NCBI GenBank assembly: GCA_963514095.1
Contig: OY741276.1
Span: 3,970,603 to 4,034,602 of the forward strand
Source of the DNA: Eutrigla gurnardus
Lineage: Eukaryota; Chordata; Actinopteri; Perciformes; Triglidae
Direction of reading: 5' to 3'
DNA length: 64,000 bases
Below the pieces are notes generated by a model, which made no database searches, was not told the DNA's origin, and worked only from the letters and a program-made list of their open reading frames with translations. The translations under genes were made by a program, and so were the position numbers. Positions 47,916-58,560 of the stretch are shown here, piece by piece. How positions within the stretch are numbered: position 1 is the stretch's first letter; every line of letters begins with the position of its first letter.

Positions 47916-48195
47916 TTTCTAAGCTATCCTCCGAGGGCTAATACGGCAGCACATTACCATATTCAACAGGCTCATCTCCCTGTACTCATTAGCAGATAAA
48001 CGATATGCCTATATTTAAAGCACTATCACACATTAGTGTCATCATGAAATGTGTGTGTGTGTGCACACCAAGCACACACGCACACACACACAGAATTGTT
48101 GTACACTTGTGAGTGTGTGCATCTTAACTCCACAGGATCATCCTCGGTGCCTCCTCTTCCTCTTGTGTGTCACTGCGCTGTGCTTGCTGTCGGGA

Positions 48196-48234
48196 GTGTG
48201 TGTGTGTGTCGTGTGTGTGTGTGTGTGTGTGTGT
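48196..48234. repeat. (GT)n microsatellite
   Basis: GT tract with one CG interruption near 48210. Confidence 0.93.
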
Positions 48235-48299
48235 CCCCAGTGATGTGGAGCCAGCTCAGTGAGCTGACAGTGGGGGGGGCAAACACCAGAGCCGGCGAT

Positions 48300-48960
48300 T
48301 AGCATGAGCTTCCATAGGGCGCCGCGGTGGCTGCTGGGAGATTCCATCTCGGGCATGGACCTGTCTCTTCATCGGGAAGTGACAACCCCCCGCGGCACGA
48401 CGCGCTCAGCTAGACAACTCCGACAACCGGCTGCATCCTCTGGAGCCAGATAAATTTCTCTCCTCCCCACCTTCGTCTCCTCTTCTTCCTCCACATCGTC
48501 CAAATCTCCTTCCTCCACCATCCTGATTAATCGCCACATCTTCCTCCCCGTCTCGATGGCGTCGGCGCCGCTGCTCGCCACACGGAGAGACAGTAAACAC
48601 ACAACGTCGGGCCTCGTTAGCCGTAGCTCGTTGCTATATTTTTCGCTTGGAATGGGAAATAAAAGCGAAAGCCGTCCTCCTCGCGGGTTCGATAGTTACC
48701 TTATGATTCAGCAAAGTCGGTGCTCGTGCTCATAAGCGGTTTACTTGATCAGCGATGACACGCGCCCCGAGGAGCCGAGCTGTCTCGCTCGTCTCCGTCT
48801 GAACGCACTCCAGACTGACAGCTGCAGCCTGATGTGGAGCTCCTTCAGAGGCGTAGCGTTCAGGTCGGCCGACACGTTCACATCTGAACGCTCCGACCAC
48901 TAAAGACCCCACTCCCCCCTCATCTTCCTCCTCTTCCTCCCTCCAGCCTGACCCGACATA
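48300..48960. promoter_or_regulatory. CpG-rich unique region
   Basis: CpG pairs are frequent (for example GGCGCCGCGG near 48319, CGCGGCACGACGCGC near 48392, GCGTCGGCGCCGC near 48559), unlike the surrounding sequence. There is no clear TATA box, start codon context or exon. It may be a small CpG island or a cluster of regulatory sites. Confidence 0.3.
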
Positions 48961-51200
48961 ACCTATACCATTGGGATGCTTTGTTAGGCGTCAGTTAGCT
49001 GGTGGCTAACGAGTCCCAGCTAACAGCCGTGGGTAGTTAGCTAAGAGCTACAGAGGGGAGTCCACCTCATATCTGTGGGTTCTCTTATAGCTTCTTATGC
49101 TAGAAGCAATATTTTCCTCTTATGATTTTCCACCCACAGAAATGCTAATTCTTTGAAGCTCAACAGAAAATATATTTAAGAATATTATTTTTTCAATAAA
49201 GACACCAAAACCAACCATTAGCCTCTCTGCTAATACGTTCTGGTTCCTCCACTCTGCCCATTTGTCCTGAACTGAACGAATGATTCTTTAAAAACTTTCA
49301 TTTTGCTTAATTTTTTTTCAGCAAAGTTTGCTCAAGTGTTTATTATGTCCAGTGGAGACTTTGGTTCACATGGATAGCATCGTCTTCATTGTTCTTGAGG
49401 GGCAATTTAGTTTGTGTGTAATAGCAGCTCGGCCTACAGCTTGTTTAAAAACCCGACAGCTCATGAACAACTGATCTCAGATATGTTTGACTCGGCCATC
49501 CTATGTAGTATTCATGGTGGCTGGATGTGATATTGACGAGTTGGCTCCTTTTCACCGTTTGAATGGTTTGTGTGTCTCTATGTGGACAGCTGGAGCTTCA
49601 CAACCCTGCAAAAAACAGTCACACAACTTTGCAGGTGTGTAGTTGAGATGGAAATAAATGGTTTGGAGGTGGGTGTGGTCGGATGGACCGAGCAAGACGG
49701 GGGTGGGGCTTCGATCTGCTAAAATAAATAAATAGAATGAATCCTTTTGGCTTCACCAATAATCGATATAAATGTGTTTAATCTTATGAATGGCGGTTCT
49801 TATTTATGATTAATGTTTTAATATGTTTAAGACACTCTCTCTCCTGCCAGCATGTAGTCTACTGAAAAATGTTCAAAATAACTGAGCATTATTTCATCAT
49901 CATTTTTGTATTCAGCATAAATTATTATGCAGGACTACTTTTTTTATAGAATAGATATGTTTAATAAGTAATTCTGTGGTTATTTTTTCACCTTTCAGAA
50001 GAAAACCTATAATCTCACTCGCATTATTGCATGTTTAGTTCATGGATATAGAATTTTGGTTGAAAGTTACTGAATCGAATCAAATCGTTGTCCTTGAATC
50101 GAATCGCAGTGAAGCCAAAGATTACACTAAGATGTCATTCCATCGTAAGGTGGTTTCTATGGTATCTGTTGAACAATGGAGGTCTCTGGCTCTACTGTAT
50201 CACTTTAGTCGGATCAATTCAATGTTGTTGTCTCTGTTTGGGCCTGCTGACACCTTGTGTGTGATAATGGTGGACACAAATAAACCTGACTTGGTTTCCT
50301 GTGTACTTTAATGGCCGAGGCGTCCCAACATGTGGAATCAATGAAGGATTCAGTGTTGAACGTGCCGCGGTGGAAGAGCAGGAATTACAGGATGACATCG
50401 CCGCGTTAATCTCTTTTTTTTTTTTACCTTCTATCCCGTTTGATATCTGCGGTGAAGCTGTTCTCTCTCCTTTTTCCTGGCTCTCTTCGGAGGTCTCCTG
50501 CTCATCTGGGGGGGGCTCTTTGATTATTTCTTTGTTTTTCATTATCCTACTCCTCGCTACTCTTATGCTTCCCTCCGAGCACGCCGCCGCCGCCGCCGCT
50601 ATGATCACCCGTGGAACGAGTGATAGGCACAGGGGCTCAAATGTCTGGGAGGATATACTGCAACGTCTCTTTGGAAGTACAGAAAAAACAGTGTTTATTG
50701 CATTATTCATGCTGCTTCAGTGTTGGTACTCTGAGAGGATGACCAGCCTTTCCTCCCGTAGTGCTTTCATAATCATCAGCACCATCAAGGAGTGGAGACG
50801 CAGAAATATACACAAAAAAATCTATAAATACATGAGCAGTGTGGCCACGTTGAAATATCTCATTGTTAAATATCATTATTAAATGATTCAACTCAATTGT
50901 ACACGACACATTTAAGCATACGTTTTAATTAAATAGTGGTTTTAATTAATATTGCATTAGCGTGTTAATTGACCCGTTGCATTCAAAGACAAGAGCACGC
51001 TGCCTTCAGGGACAATTGTTTTGCAAAGCAGTTTCTATACACTTATGTGTGATATATAAAAAACTGAGTGCCCTCCTATAAACTTGTCTTGTTTGACTGA
51101 AGGGTGACTTCATGCTATGTTTCTGCCTCATTAATATTGATTCCCAGTGGGATGCAAGTGTGTGTTTCTGTCTGTAGTGCACATTTCAAACTCCAAACTA
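48961..51200. other. AT-leaning non-coding sequence
   Basis: GAATCGAATCAAATCG and GAATCGAATCG near 50072-50107 suggest a worn dispersed repeat. 50300-50880 is open in one frame on each strand, with a GCC-triplet run near 50582. No recognised protein. Confidence 0.5.
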
Positions 51201-51206
51201 CTCATG

Positions 51207-51211
51207 CACGC

Positions 51212-51280
<69 letters not shown>
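51207..51280. repeat. (CA)n microsatellite, 74 bp
   Basis: CA tract, pure from about 51216, with two CG interruptions at the left end. Confidence 0.96.
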
Positions 51281-51281
<1 letters not shown>

Positions 51282-51369
51282 CATTCTGACAGGTCCTCAC
51301 TTTTATTTATTTTTTTAAATAGTGAGTCAAAATTTGGGTGTTTAAAACATTTATGACTGATTAGCAGAG

Positions 51370-51960
51370 AACTTATCCCTTTTAAAGCCTTTCATGTATA
51401 AATCATGTGTATTTTGATTTGAAGGGGGCCGCTTCTGCGTTATTGATGAGGCGCTCGACTCTAATCAATTAGTAATTGGAGCACAGCTTTTAAATAATAC
51501 ATTTATTAAGGCCTTGTGGTGTGTTTAATGGCGCCCCCCCCCTCCTCCTCCTCGCAGTGCAAATACGTCTGAAGTGCCCTAATGAGCCTTTTATGGGCCG
51601 GCCGAGTAAAAAAATATATAAATAAAATGTCTCATCTCGCTTTGTGATGCCGCTTGCACAATATGTCCTTGTTTACACGGCCGGCGAGTCAGAAAACCAA
51701 CGCTAAAGAAGTTGTTACAAATTGTTGTGGTGGTTATTTTGTCTCATCAGCTTGTTTCCGGCGCCTCCTCCAAACTCGCCAATTAGTAACCTCGTGTAAT
51801 AATCAGCATAAAGAAAAACCGGCCCGCTTCTTCTAAACCCACGCTTTTTGCAGATTATTCCCTCTAAACGTTGCTTTCCATGGCGAGATAATTATCCTCC
51901 GCGTCGCTGATAAACCACCTGTGTGGAGGAGGCGCACCACCTGCCTGAACACCCCCCCCT
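51370..51960. promoter_or_regulatory. Candidate regulatory block with TAATTG palindrome
   Basis: CAATTAGTAATTG at 51466-51478 is a perfect 13-base palindrome of two facing homeodomain cores. CGCCAATTAGTAAC near 51776 holds a related core, and ATAATTATCC lies near 51888. Otherwise unique, apart from a C9 run near 51533. Confidence 0.36.
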
Positions 51961-52777
51961 CGGGTGGAGGCCTGAGCTGTTTAGCCAAAGTCTATATCAT
52001 CAGCCAGGTTATGCACACCATCCATCATCGTCAGCCGCCGCCGTGTTTGTGGTCCTGTCAGCGGCGTGCGTGCACACGGGGCGCGTGGGAGAGCCGGGTA
52101 TTGTTGGAGAGCCGGCGCTCTGCTGGCAGGGGTGGCTTTTAATTGGAACACCCAGTGAGCGGTACGAGTGGCGGTGTCACGGTGAAAACTCCACCGACGG
52201 GCCCACACTGCTTCACTCACACGGCGAGCCACTGTGTCTCCTGAGGGGCGGCAGATTAGAACTTAAAATACCCGAAGCATCGCGTTCCCCCCTGAATCTG
52301 TATTTACTCACCCGCCGCTGCGTCTCCTCCACCTTCAACATCCCGTCAAGTCTCCACTTCTTGCCTATATGTTGATGTGACGACGTTTAAACATTAGCGT
52401 GTTATGTTGACACTGTACACTGAGATGTGAGCCTCTGCATGTGAATGTGTTTACCACTCGGCTGTTTTTATCCTGACGTGAACGTGAGAGATTCTTAATA
52501 TCATTTATCAAATCCATCCTTATCTTCCTCCATCCTTGTCCCCGTCCAAATACCTGGAGTGATGGGAAGGTTTTCCTTTTTTCCTTCCCCGTCTTCCAGT
52601 CCTCTAATACTTTGAGCTGTGTACTTCTGAGTCATATTTATCCACCATTATTACAATTCCCTCGCAGTGAGTCTGTTACTTTATTCTGTTTTTCTTCTAG
52701 TGTTTCTGTCTCATTTGAATTCAACTCGCAGCGGAAAAAAAGAAAAAAAAACCTTCCCCGCTCTCCTCCACGCGATT

Positions 52778-52780
<3 letters not shown>
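51961..52780. other. Unique non-coding sequence
   Basis: GC- and CpG-containing up to 52330, then AT-leaning. Overlapping frames are open on both strands near 51980-52370 but resemble no protein I know. Confidence 0.5.

Positions 52781-52782
<2 letters not shown>

Positions 52783-52843
<61 letters not shown>
52783..52843. repeat. (AC)n microsatellite, 61 bp
   Basis: Pure tract; a second short CA run lies at 52883-52899. Confidence 0.96.
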
Positions 52844-52846
<3 letters not shown>

Positions 52847-53478
52847 ATATACAAGCTCAGCCCTCCCCCACTAGAACAACCCAACACACACACACACACT
52901 CGATGTTTCAGCGGGAGTGGTGCCTGACAGGAACAAGTGACAGCTCCCTAATTACCTCCTCACTGTAGACGCTGACGCTGCCTGAGACGCACTGCTCATT
53001 TTCCTCTTTCTCCTTCCTCCCCCTTTTCCTTCCTTCCCTCCCTCCCTCCCTCTCCCCCCTCACCCTCTCTCCCTCTCTCCCCACCCAGCTTGTCTCCTAT
53101 CTCCCCCGTGGTGAATTATGCATGTCCAGGAACTCCCAATCTGCATTCACGCCGGCTCTGCCGAGACCAACCACCTATACGTTCCCGTCCTCTTCCTACA
53201 CATCTCCTCTCGCTTATCCGCCGCGGTGAGGAGCGGCGCTCCCGTCTGATAACGCACTCATGTAAATGGTGAATGTTTAAAAGAAATATCATCGATCAAT
53301 AACACTTTTTGAACACTGCAGGGGGGGTTGGAGGGAAGGGGAGGGGGGCAGAGGGTGGTCGTGCTCAGAATTAGCCCTCCTCATCGCAGGGACCGCTTTT
53401 CCCCAGGGTGTCCAAGTCTGAAGGAGGGGAAGCAGCACGGGATCCCCCTGAGAACGATAACATTCACTCTGGAGTCCC

Positions 53479-53491
53479 ACCACACACACAC

Positions 53492-53565
<74 letters not shown>
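53479..53565. repeat. (CA)n microsatellite, 87 bp
   Basis: CA tract with one CG interruption near 53495, then about 69 pure bases. Confidence 0.97.
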
Positions 53566-53567
<2 letters not shown>

Positions 53568-53698
53568 CTACCCCACCCTGGGTGTCAGCTCAAAGGCCCA
53601 GATTGCATTTCCAGTTGATGCCTGCTGGCCCCACCGGCATGTTTTGTTCTAATAGAAAATGGAACCCTCACATCCCTCTCCCCCTTCGTCCTCCCCCT

Positions 53699-53728
53699 CC
53701 CTCCTCCTCCCTCCTCCTCCTCCTCGTC
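53699..53728. repeat. CTC-triplet pyrimidine tract
   Basis: CCT/CTC triplets. A GAG-rich counterpart lies at 53836-53858, so the two can pair as an imperfect hairpin. Confidence 0.8.
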
Positions 53729-53729
53729 C

Positions 53730-55190
53730 AGCATCACAGCGTGATTGTCCACTGGGAGCCCAGTGCACAAACACCAATGCTATCTAATCATGAAACGGGG
53801 AATAGGAAGGAAAAGCTATGGATAAGGAGCAAGGTGGGGAGGAGGAGGAGGAGGAGGATGTGGGAGGAGAGCTGCTGGAATAGAAAGACGGAGGAAGGAG
53901 AAGCAACGGTGACACTGAAAAAAAGAGAGAGACAGAGGGCAGGAGAGAGAGAGTAGAGAGGCGGAGGCATGAGAGTACAAAGTGAGAGGAAGCACACAAA
54001 GAGGGGTGAAGCAGAGGGGGTGTTTGGTGGCATGTAGGCAGCTGATAGAGTGTCACTGACAGGTGTCACTCAGGGGAGAGAGAGAGAGTCGCCAGGGTGC
54101 CGGCGAGATGAGCCACCGCTAAACAATGGCGCTCCTCCTCTGCACGCCGCCGCTTCTTAGTCACCGGATTGTTGGAAAAGAGTGAATCTGGACCGGACTG
54201 CTGCACGCCTCCCACTCTGCAGCCTGTACATGCAAATAACATCATCATAACACAGCATATACAGCATTAGTGGTGTGTGTGACCCGTGAAAGCAGCAGTT
54301 TGGGGATTATATTATACAGCGTGGATTATCATACGCCAACCAGCCGATCGTACGATACTTAAAATCATATTCTGGTTTGAACCCCGAGGCCTTCTCGTGG
54401 AAAATGTGTTCTTTAGAAATGAAAACAAGTGGCAGCGCTGACGTACTTGGTGAAGTGAAGTTTAAGAGCAATTTAGTAGTTTTGAATATGTGTGTGTTTT
54501 TTTTGTTGTTTTTTTTTAGCGATCAAGAGGGATGAGTGTTTTTCCTCTTTGGAAGAGCGGTTATTAACGCTGCCAAGTAGCCCAACAGCACACTTAGTCC
54601 CACACCAGTGTTTGTGCTGGCTCAAATGAATGCCGTGACTCATAAAGGTTGCCTTATGATTCCTACGCTGCCAGGAGAGTCTTACTTTAACCCTTTTTTC
54701 TTTTTTTTTTAGTTCAAGTCAAACCAATTATTTAACGGCGAGAAGTTTATTCAAGCAGTTTACTTAACTGCTCTAAATTTAAAGCAGCCACCATATGAAG
54801 GAAAAGCAGCGTACTGTCCTCATAAGACACGTAGAGCCGCCTTTTTAACGAAGGCATATCTTGAATGAAGAATTCTTAAAAATGAAAATGACTTTCTGAA
54901 TGTCACAGAAGAACCTGCAGTTAATTCAGAAAGTAAACAACCAAACCAGCTGAAGGCTAAAATGTTGAACTTCTTCGCAAATGAACATGAAATGTGTGTT
55001 GTGGTTAATATACAAGGTCTTAATGCAGCGCTAATAGCTATTGGATTTTAATTAAACCCAAATAAAATGAAATGAAAGCCCAATAAATGCTTCAATTATG
55101 TGAACAAGGAGGATTAAGGATGGTGTGGTGTTGCTTATTAAAGTTAGGAAAATACAGGAAAAAAACAATCATAAGTACAACTGACCAACG
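53730..55190. other. Non-coding sequence, purine-rich then AT-rich
   Basis: GGAGGA and GAGAGA runs at 53836-53960 give way to AT-leaning unique sequence. No gene. Confidence 0.55.
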
Positions 55191-55520
55191 ATGAAGGAAG
55201 AAGTTAGTTCCTTTAAATAAAAAGTGTGCAAAAATACTCCATTACAAGTAAATGTCACTAAAGTGTGTAAAGTAAAGTAAAGGTTTGACTTAAACCATCG
55301 AATGTAAAGTGATTATTGTTGCTCATGCATTCATCATCCCCATGCATCCTCTCTATATACTGTTGTTTAATTTAAGTTTAATGTATAACAGTGCATCATA
55401 TTTCATTATTAATATGTCAGTGCGTAACGTGTAACTGAAGCTGTCATGAGTGGAGGAAAAAGTAGTCCCTACAACATAATTTAGCATGAAATGGAAAAAA
55501 GGTACTTCAGACAAACCAAA
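55190..55520 (+). repeat. Percomorph non-coding dispersed repeat (worn copy)
   Basis: Ordered blocks 'ATACTCCATTACAAGTAAA', 'TATATACTGTTGTTTAATTT', 'GTGCATCATATTTCATTA', 'CTGAAGCTGTCATGAGTGGA', 'AAAAAGTAGTCCC' and 'TAGCATGAAATGGAAA' match, with many changes and gaps, a very common percomorph repeat that I know from 3' UTRs and introns. It is non-coding and probably derived from a DNA transposon, but its class is not settled from sequence alone. Confidence 0.72.
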
Positions 55521-55619
55521 AAGTTCTGTGCCGACTCATTCATAACATTTCTGATAATATTAATATTTATCACACACACTTTAATCACTAGAAAACACAA
55601 TCCTTGTGTTTGATGAGTG

Positions 55620-55919
55620 TACTTGATGTACCTGAGAGACCAGCAGAGGGGCGGAGGGTCGGGAAGAAGCCAGCCGAGTGCTGTAATGGCTTTTCAGGGT
55701 AAATTAACAGGGGGGGGGGGGGGGGTCTGCCACTACGGAGCGGTGACCCCTTATTCCACCGCGGGTCGCCGCCGCCTCCTCGCCATCACACGCTCGTCAC
55801 AATAGTTTCTCCTCCCAATCAGCTTTCACGCCGCCATTTATCTGACTGCCACTGCCCGTGATTTATTACCCCGGCTCCTGCCACCGGGGGCGCCGAGTGT
55901 CATCGGCGGGGGCCTCTGC
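55620..55919. other. GC-rich flank of the retrotransposon
   Basis: G16 followed by CpG-rich sequence with TCGCCGCCGCCTCC near 55767 and GCCACCGGGGGCGCCGAG at 55880-55897. This is the host sequence just left of the duplicated target. Confidence 0.55.
55710..55725. repeat. G16 homopolymer
   Basis: Sixteen G about 200 bases before the retrotransposon's left flanking repeat. Confidence 0.9.
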
Positions 55920-56095
55920 CGCTCTGCAGAGTCTACGACGAGTCACCCGGACCCCCGCCGTCGCCGGGGCTCCGGCTGCTCCGCTAACCTGGGAAAGCAA
56001 CATATGAAGGTGATGGTTTGTCAGGATCCTTCATCGTCACGTTTCCTTTGATTGTAACAGACATGTACAGTAACACACACACACACACACACACA
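55920..56095. repeat. Target-site duplication, left copy (176 bp)
   Basis: This direct repeat matches 57169-57344 base for base at a constant offset of 1249. It has about 153 bases of unique GC-rich then mixed sequence and ends in eleven CA units. It meets the 3' end of the retrotransposon. Its boundary in the CA tract cannot be placed exactly, because CA units slide. Confidence 0.9.
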
Positions 56096-57168
56096 TTTTA
56101 AATGTTTATTTATGCCCACATATAAAGAAGTACAAGGGTTCTTGCACAAGGGACATAAACACTGCCAGTGCAGTTGACAATGGAAGACGGTCAGACACAA
56201 AACGCCTGGGCAGCTGAACGCAGTTACATACAAAATGACCTACAGGTCAGATAGAAAACAGACATTTAAGGATACAAAAAACAACGTCTCCTCCAGATTG
56301 AACGGCTACCAATAATAACTGAGACTGAGCAGTACCTGGCCAACTGTTTAGCTCTTCTTTAAGGGAGGCCGGCCATCTGAAGGCCCCTCACAACCAACTT
56401 ATGCGCATGCCCCAGACTACCAAATATAAAGACTAGAAGTTTACACCTGTAGCCTATTTGAGAGATGGTCTGCTTCAGCTGCTGATATTTCAGCACTTTG
56501 GTCAGAAAGGCCTCCTCTAGGGTGTAATCAAAGGTACAGCCGACCTCCAGAATGAGCACCTCTCTATGATTTTCATTAACAACAACAACATCAGGAGTAT
56601 TAGCTGTTACATGAGAGAACATTGAGACATCATTACACAGGCTGAACATACTCGGCTTCACAGTAGAATGTTTATACAGCATGATGGAAGACCTGAAGAT
56701 AGAAGAGATATCTGCTGATATCAAATCTACAATTCTGTCATGCCTACATATGTAGAGCCCTCTGTAAACATGGCAACCATTTAAGATGTGAGACATGGTT
56801 TCAGCTATTTGTTCACTGCCATGGTGTATACAGTAAGGAGCATGACTTCCTGGAAACCAGATGGACAGGTTCAGTTTAGTTGGTAAAACCTGCAGTCTCG
56901 CTTTTATAGCAAATGTAACAATGTTCTCATCCAGGGCAGCATTTCTGAACACAGCGTGTGAGACAGAGTGGTCTGCAGCTGGGAGACATGCAATCTTCCC
57001 TTGAAGTCTCAGCTCAGTCCATTGCTGCCGCTGCCTCCGTTGTTGCGCCCCCAAGAGGTGACCTCGAGCATTTCTCAGTGGGAGTAGATGTTTTGTCCCA
57101 CATACATTCACAGTTGCTTTTACAGAGATGTTGGGGTCGGATATAACCTCCTCTGAGACCTCCACGGT
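56096..57168 (-). mobile_element. 5'-truncated RLE-type non-LTR retrotransposon
   Basis: This is the last ~1.07 kb of a non-LTR (LINE-type) retrotransposon on the minus strand. Seen: an open frame of 269 element-derived codons, a 263-bp 3' untranslated part (56096-56358) with an AATAAA signal about 10 bases before the 3' end, and identical 176-bp direct repeats on both sides. The 3' end joins a (TG)n tract on the element strand. The reverse transcriptase and everything upstream are missing, as expected from incomplete target-primed reverse transcription. Known of the group: R2, R4/Dong/Rex6, NeSL, CRE and Hero elements carry a C-terminal restriction-like endonuclease instead of an APE endonuclease. 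The clade cannot be settled by eye; R4/Rex6-like or Hero-like is most likely in a fish. The perfect flanking repeats and the open frame point to a recent insertion. Confidence 0.88.
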
Positions 57169-57252
57169 CGCTCTGCAGAGTCTACGACGAGTCACCCGGA
57201 CCCCCGCCGTCGCCGGGGCTCCGGCTGCTCCGCTAACCTGGGAAAGCAACAT
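56359..57252 (-). pseudogene. RLE retrotransposon polyprotein, C-terminal fragment (297 codons)
   Basis: Residues 29-297 are the end of an RLE-type retrotransposon protein. In order: a linker with W78 and a QGK at 84-86; an 'LPTKLNL' at 123-129 and 'IWFPG' at 131-135; a zinc-binding-like segment C141-x2-H144, E151-T152, H155-x4-C160; R170-H171-D172; then the endonuclease core P220-D221, E236 fourteen residues later, and K252/K255-Y256 followed by a hydrophobic strand and G278. These match the family's C-terminal pattern (zinc finger, R, PD-x12-14-D/E, K..KY). The second zinc ligand is H, not the usual C. Residues 1-28, including the apparent start Met, come from the duplicated host flank (57169-57252), not from the element, so that start is not real. 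With no reverse transcriptase, this copy cannot move itself. Transcription of this fragment is unknown. Confidence 0.85.
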
Positions 57253-57317
57253 ATGAAGGTGATGGTTTGTCAGGATCCTTCATCGTCACGTTTCCTTTGA
57301 TTGTAACAGACATGTAC

Positions 57318-57344
<27 letters not shown>
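57169..57344. repeat. Target-site duplication, right copy (176 bp)
   Basis: This is identical to 55920-56095 and meets the truncated 5' end of the retrotransposon. The CA tract goes on past the repeat to about 57384, so the uninserted site was a longer CA microsatellite with the 153-bp unique segment on its left. 84 bases of this copy (57169-57252) are read as the false N-terminus of the retrotransposon frame. Confidence 0.9.
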
Positions 57345-57377
<33 letters not shown>

Positions 57378-57384
57378 ACACACA
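57322..57384. repeat. (CA)n microsatellite at the insertion site
   Basis: Twenty-four CA units run without a break to 57370, then one CT and further CA units. This is the right-hand part of the microsatellite that took the RLE retrotransposon; the left-hand remnant is 56074-56095. Confidence 0.95.
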
Positions 57385-58010
57385 GCTTGTTTATAGAACA
57401 TTGGGTGCATATGGACGCCGGTCTTCATGGGGTGTTTCTCCTTCTCCTCCCTAATTCTCCCTGCGATCCTTTTGTCCATTAATTTGGGCCGTGAATCATG
57501 GTGAGTAATAACCACTTGTACAAACACACTGATTGCGCTCCGACATCCTCGTGTTTATCAATTCATTTTTACGATCAACGCTCTTCAGAATGACTTGTAT
57601 GTTTATTTACATACATTAAAACGGTGAATATACGACGCTGCTTTAGTTTCTCCAGTTGTTGATGTGTTTCACGTGATGAGTGAGGATGGATGGGGGAGGA
57701 GGGGGAGGGGGGGAGTTTACCTAATTATGAAGCTGACAGTGGAACCTCATTTGGATCGTCCACGGCGCCTCCTGCTGATTGGAAATAAAATGAGGTTACA
57801 TCCAGACCTACATTTTCCATTTTCTTTTTTTTTGCAATAGTTGCAATCACTTGTGTTAATGCGCTGCCCTATTCATCTTCACAGTTCAGACTTTTTATTG
57901 TGCTGGAACAAATTCCGCTGTGATGCCTGAAATTGCAGCATGAGACTATTACAGTGCAAAGGGGGGGAGGGGGGGGGGGGACTTAAGCACGGGTGAAGAA
58001 ACGTTGCGCT
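57385..58010. other. Unique non-coding sequence
   Basis: Mixed sequence right of the retrotransposon site, with a GGGGGAGG patch near 57692 and G7/G12 runs at 57961-57980. No gene. Confidence 0.55.
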
Positions 58011-58560
58011 GTTGCTAATTACTGCCTCATTAGCAGCAGTGCTTAGCCATGTGGACAATAGCGGCAGAACAGCGGATAAAAACACATGCAGACGCTCCAG
58101 TTGGAAGAACAAGCGCTGCGTTTTATGTCTTCATACGATTTTTAGAGCGCCGGCGTCCAAAACACTGGGGATGCTGGGTAATTAAAGCAGGCGATGACGC
58201 CGATATCGCAGCAGTCAGTTGCACTTTGGTGTTAAAAAATGCCCCCCCCGAAAAAAAAGAGCAGCACCTCCATCCCCACACCTACACCTCCTGCCTCCCC
58301 CCTCCTCCCCCCCCCAGGCATCCAGATGTTGCTGTCACCCCGGTTCTGCAGAGGCGCTGCAGCGTGGAACTGCCTGAAGTGATGACAATAAACACCTCCG
58401 CCATAACCTGGGCCTCCTGCATTTGCATATTCGCCCCGGTTTAATTTGAGGGGGGAAGTATGCAAATGTATGCAAAATGAAATCCATCTCCTAATGACAT
58501 GAGACGATTAAACAATTTTTATGCTTAAATATTCTGTTTAATGAAATCAAACGGGCCCAC
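58010..58560. promoter_or_regulatory. Candidate regulatory block around octamer module 2
   Basis: Opens with GCTAATTACTGCCTCATTAG near 58013, contains the octamer module at 58419-58477, and ends with AATGACATGAGACGATTAAA near 58493. A short C/A-rich low-complexity part (58242-58315) sits in the middle. Confidence 0.36.
58419..58477. promoter_or_regulatory. Octamer (POU-type) inverted module, copy 2
   Basis: GCATTTGCATATTC at 58419-58432 and TATGCAAATGTATGCAAA at 58459-58476 repeat the two motif strings of the 36.2-kb module exactly, with 39 bases between octamer starts instead of 34. The spacer differs in sequence. CTCC also precedes both left motifs. Confidence 0.5.

Noticed and set aside
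53408..53956. 182-codon frame rich in Thr-His
   Set aside because: It runs through an 87-bp CA tract; the rest is low-complexity purine-rich sequence.
55880..55897. Fourth CTCF-like core GCCACCGGGGGCGCCGAG
   Set aside because: One base of the core is missing or shifted relative to the consensus, so the fit is weak.
57169..57252. Met at 57252 as the true start of a host gene containing an endonuclease domain
   Set aside because: These 28 codons lie in the duplicated flank, which is also present on the other side of the element, and the element is truncated at this point.
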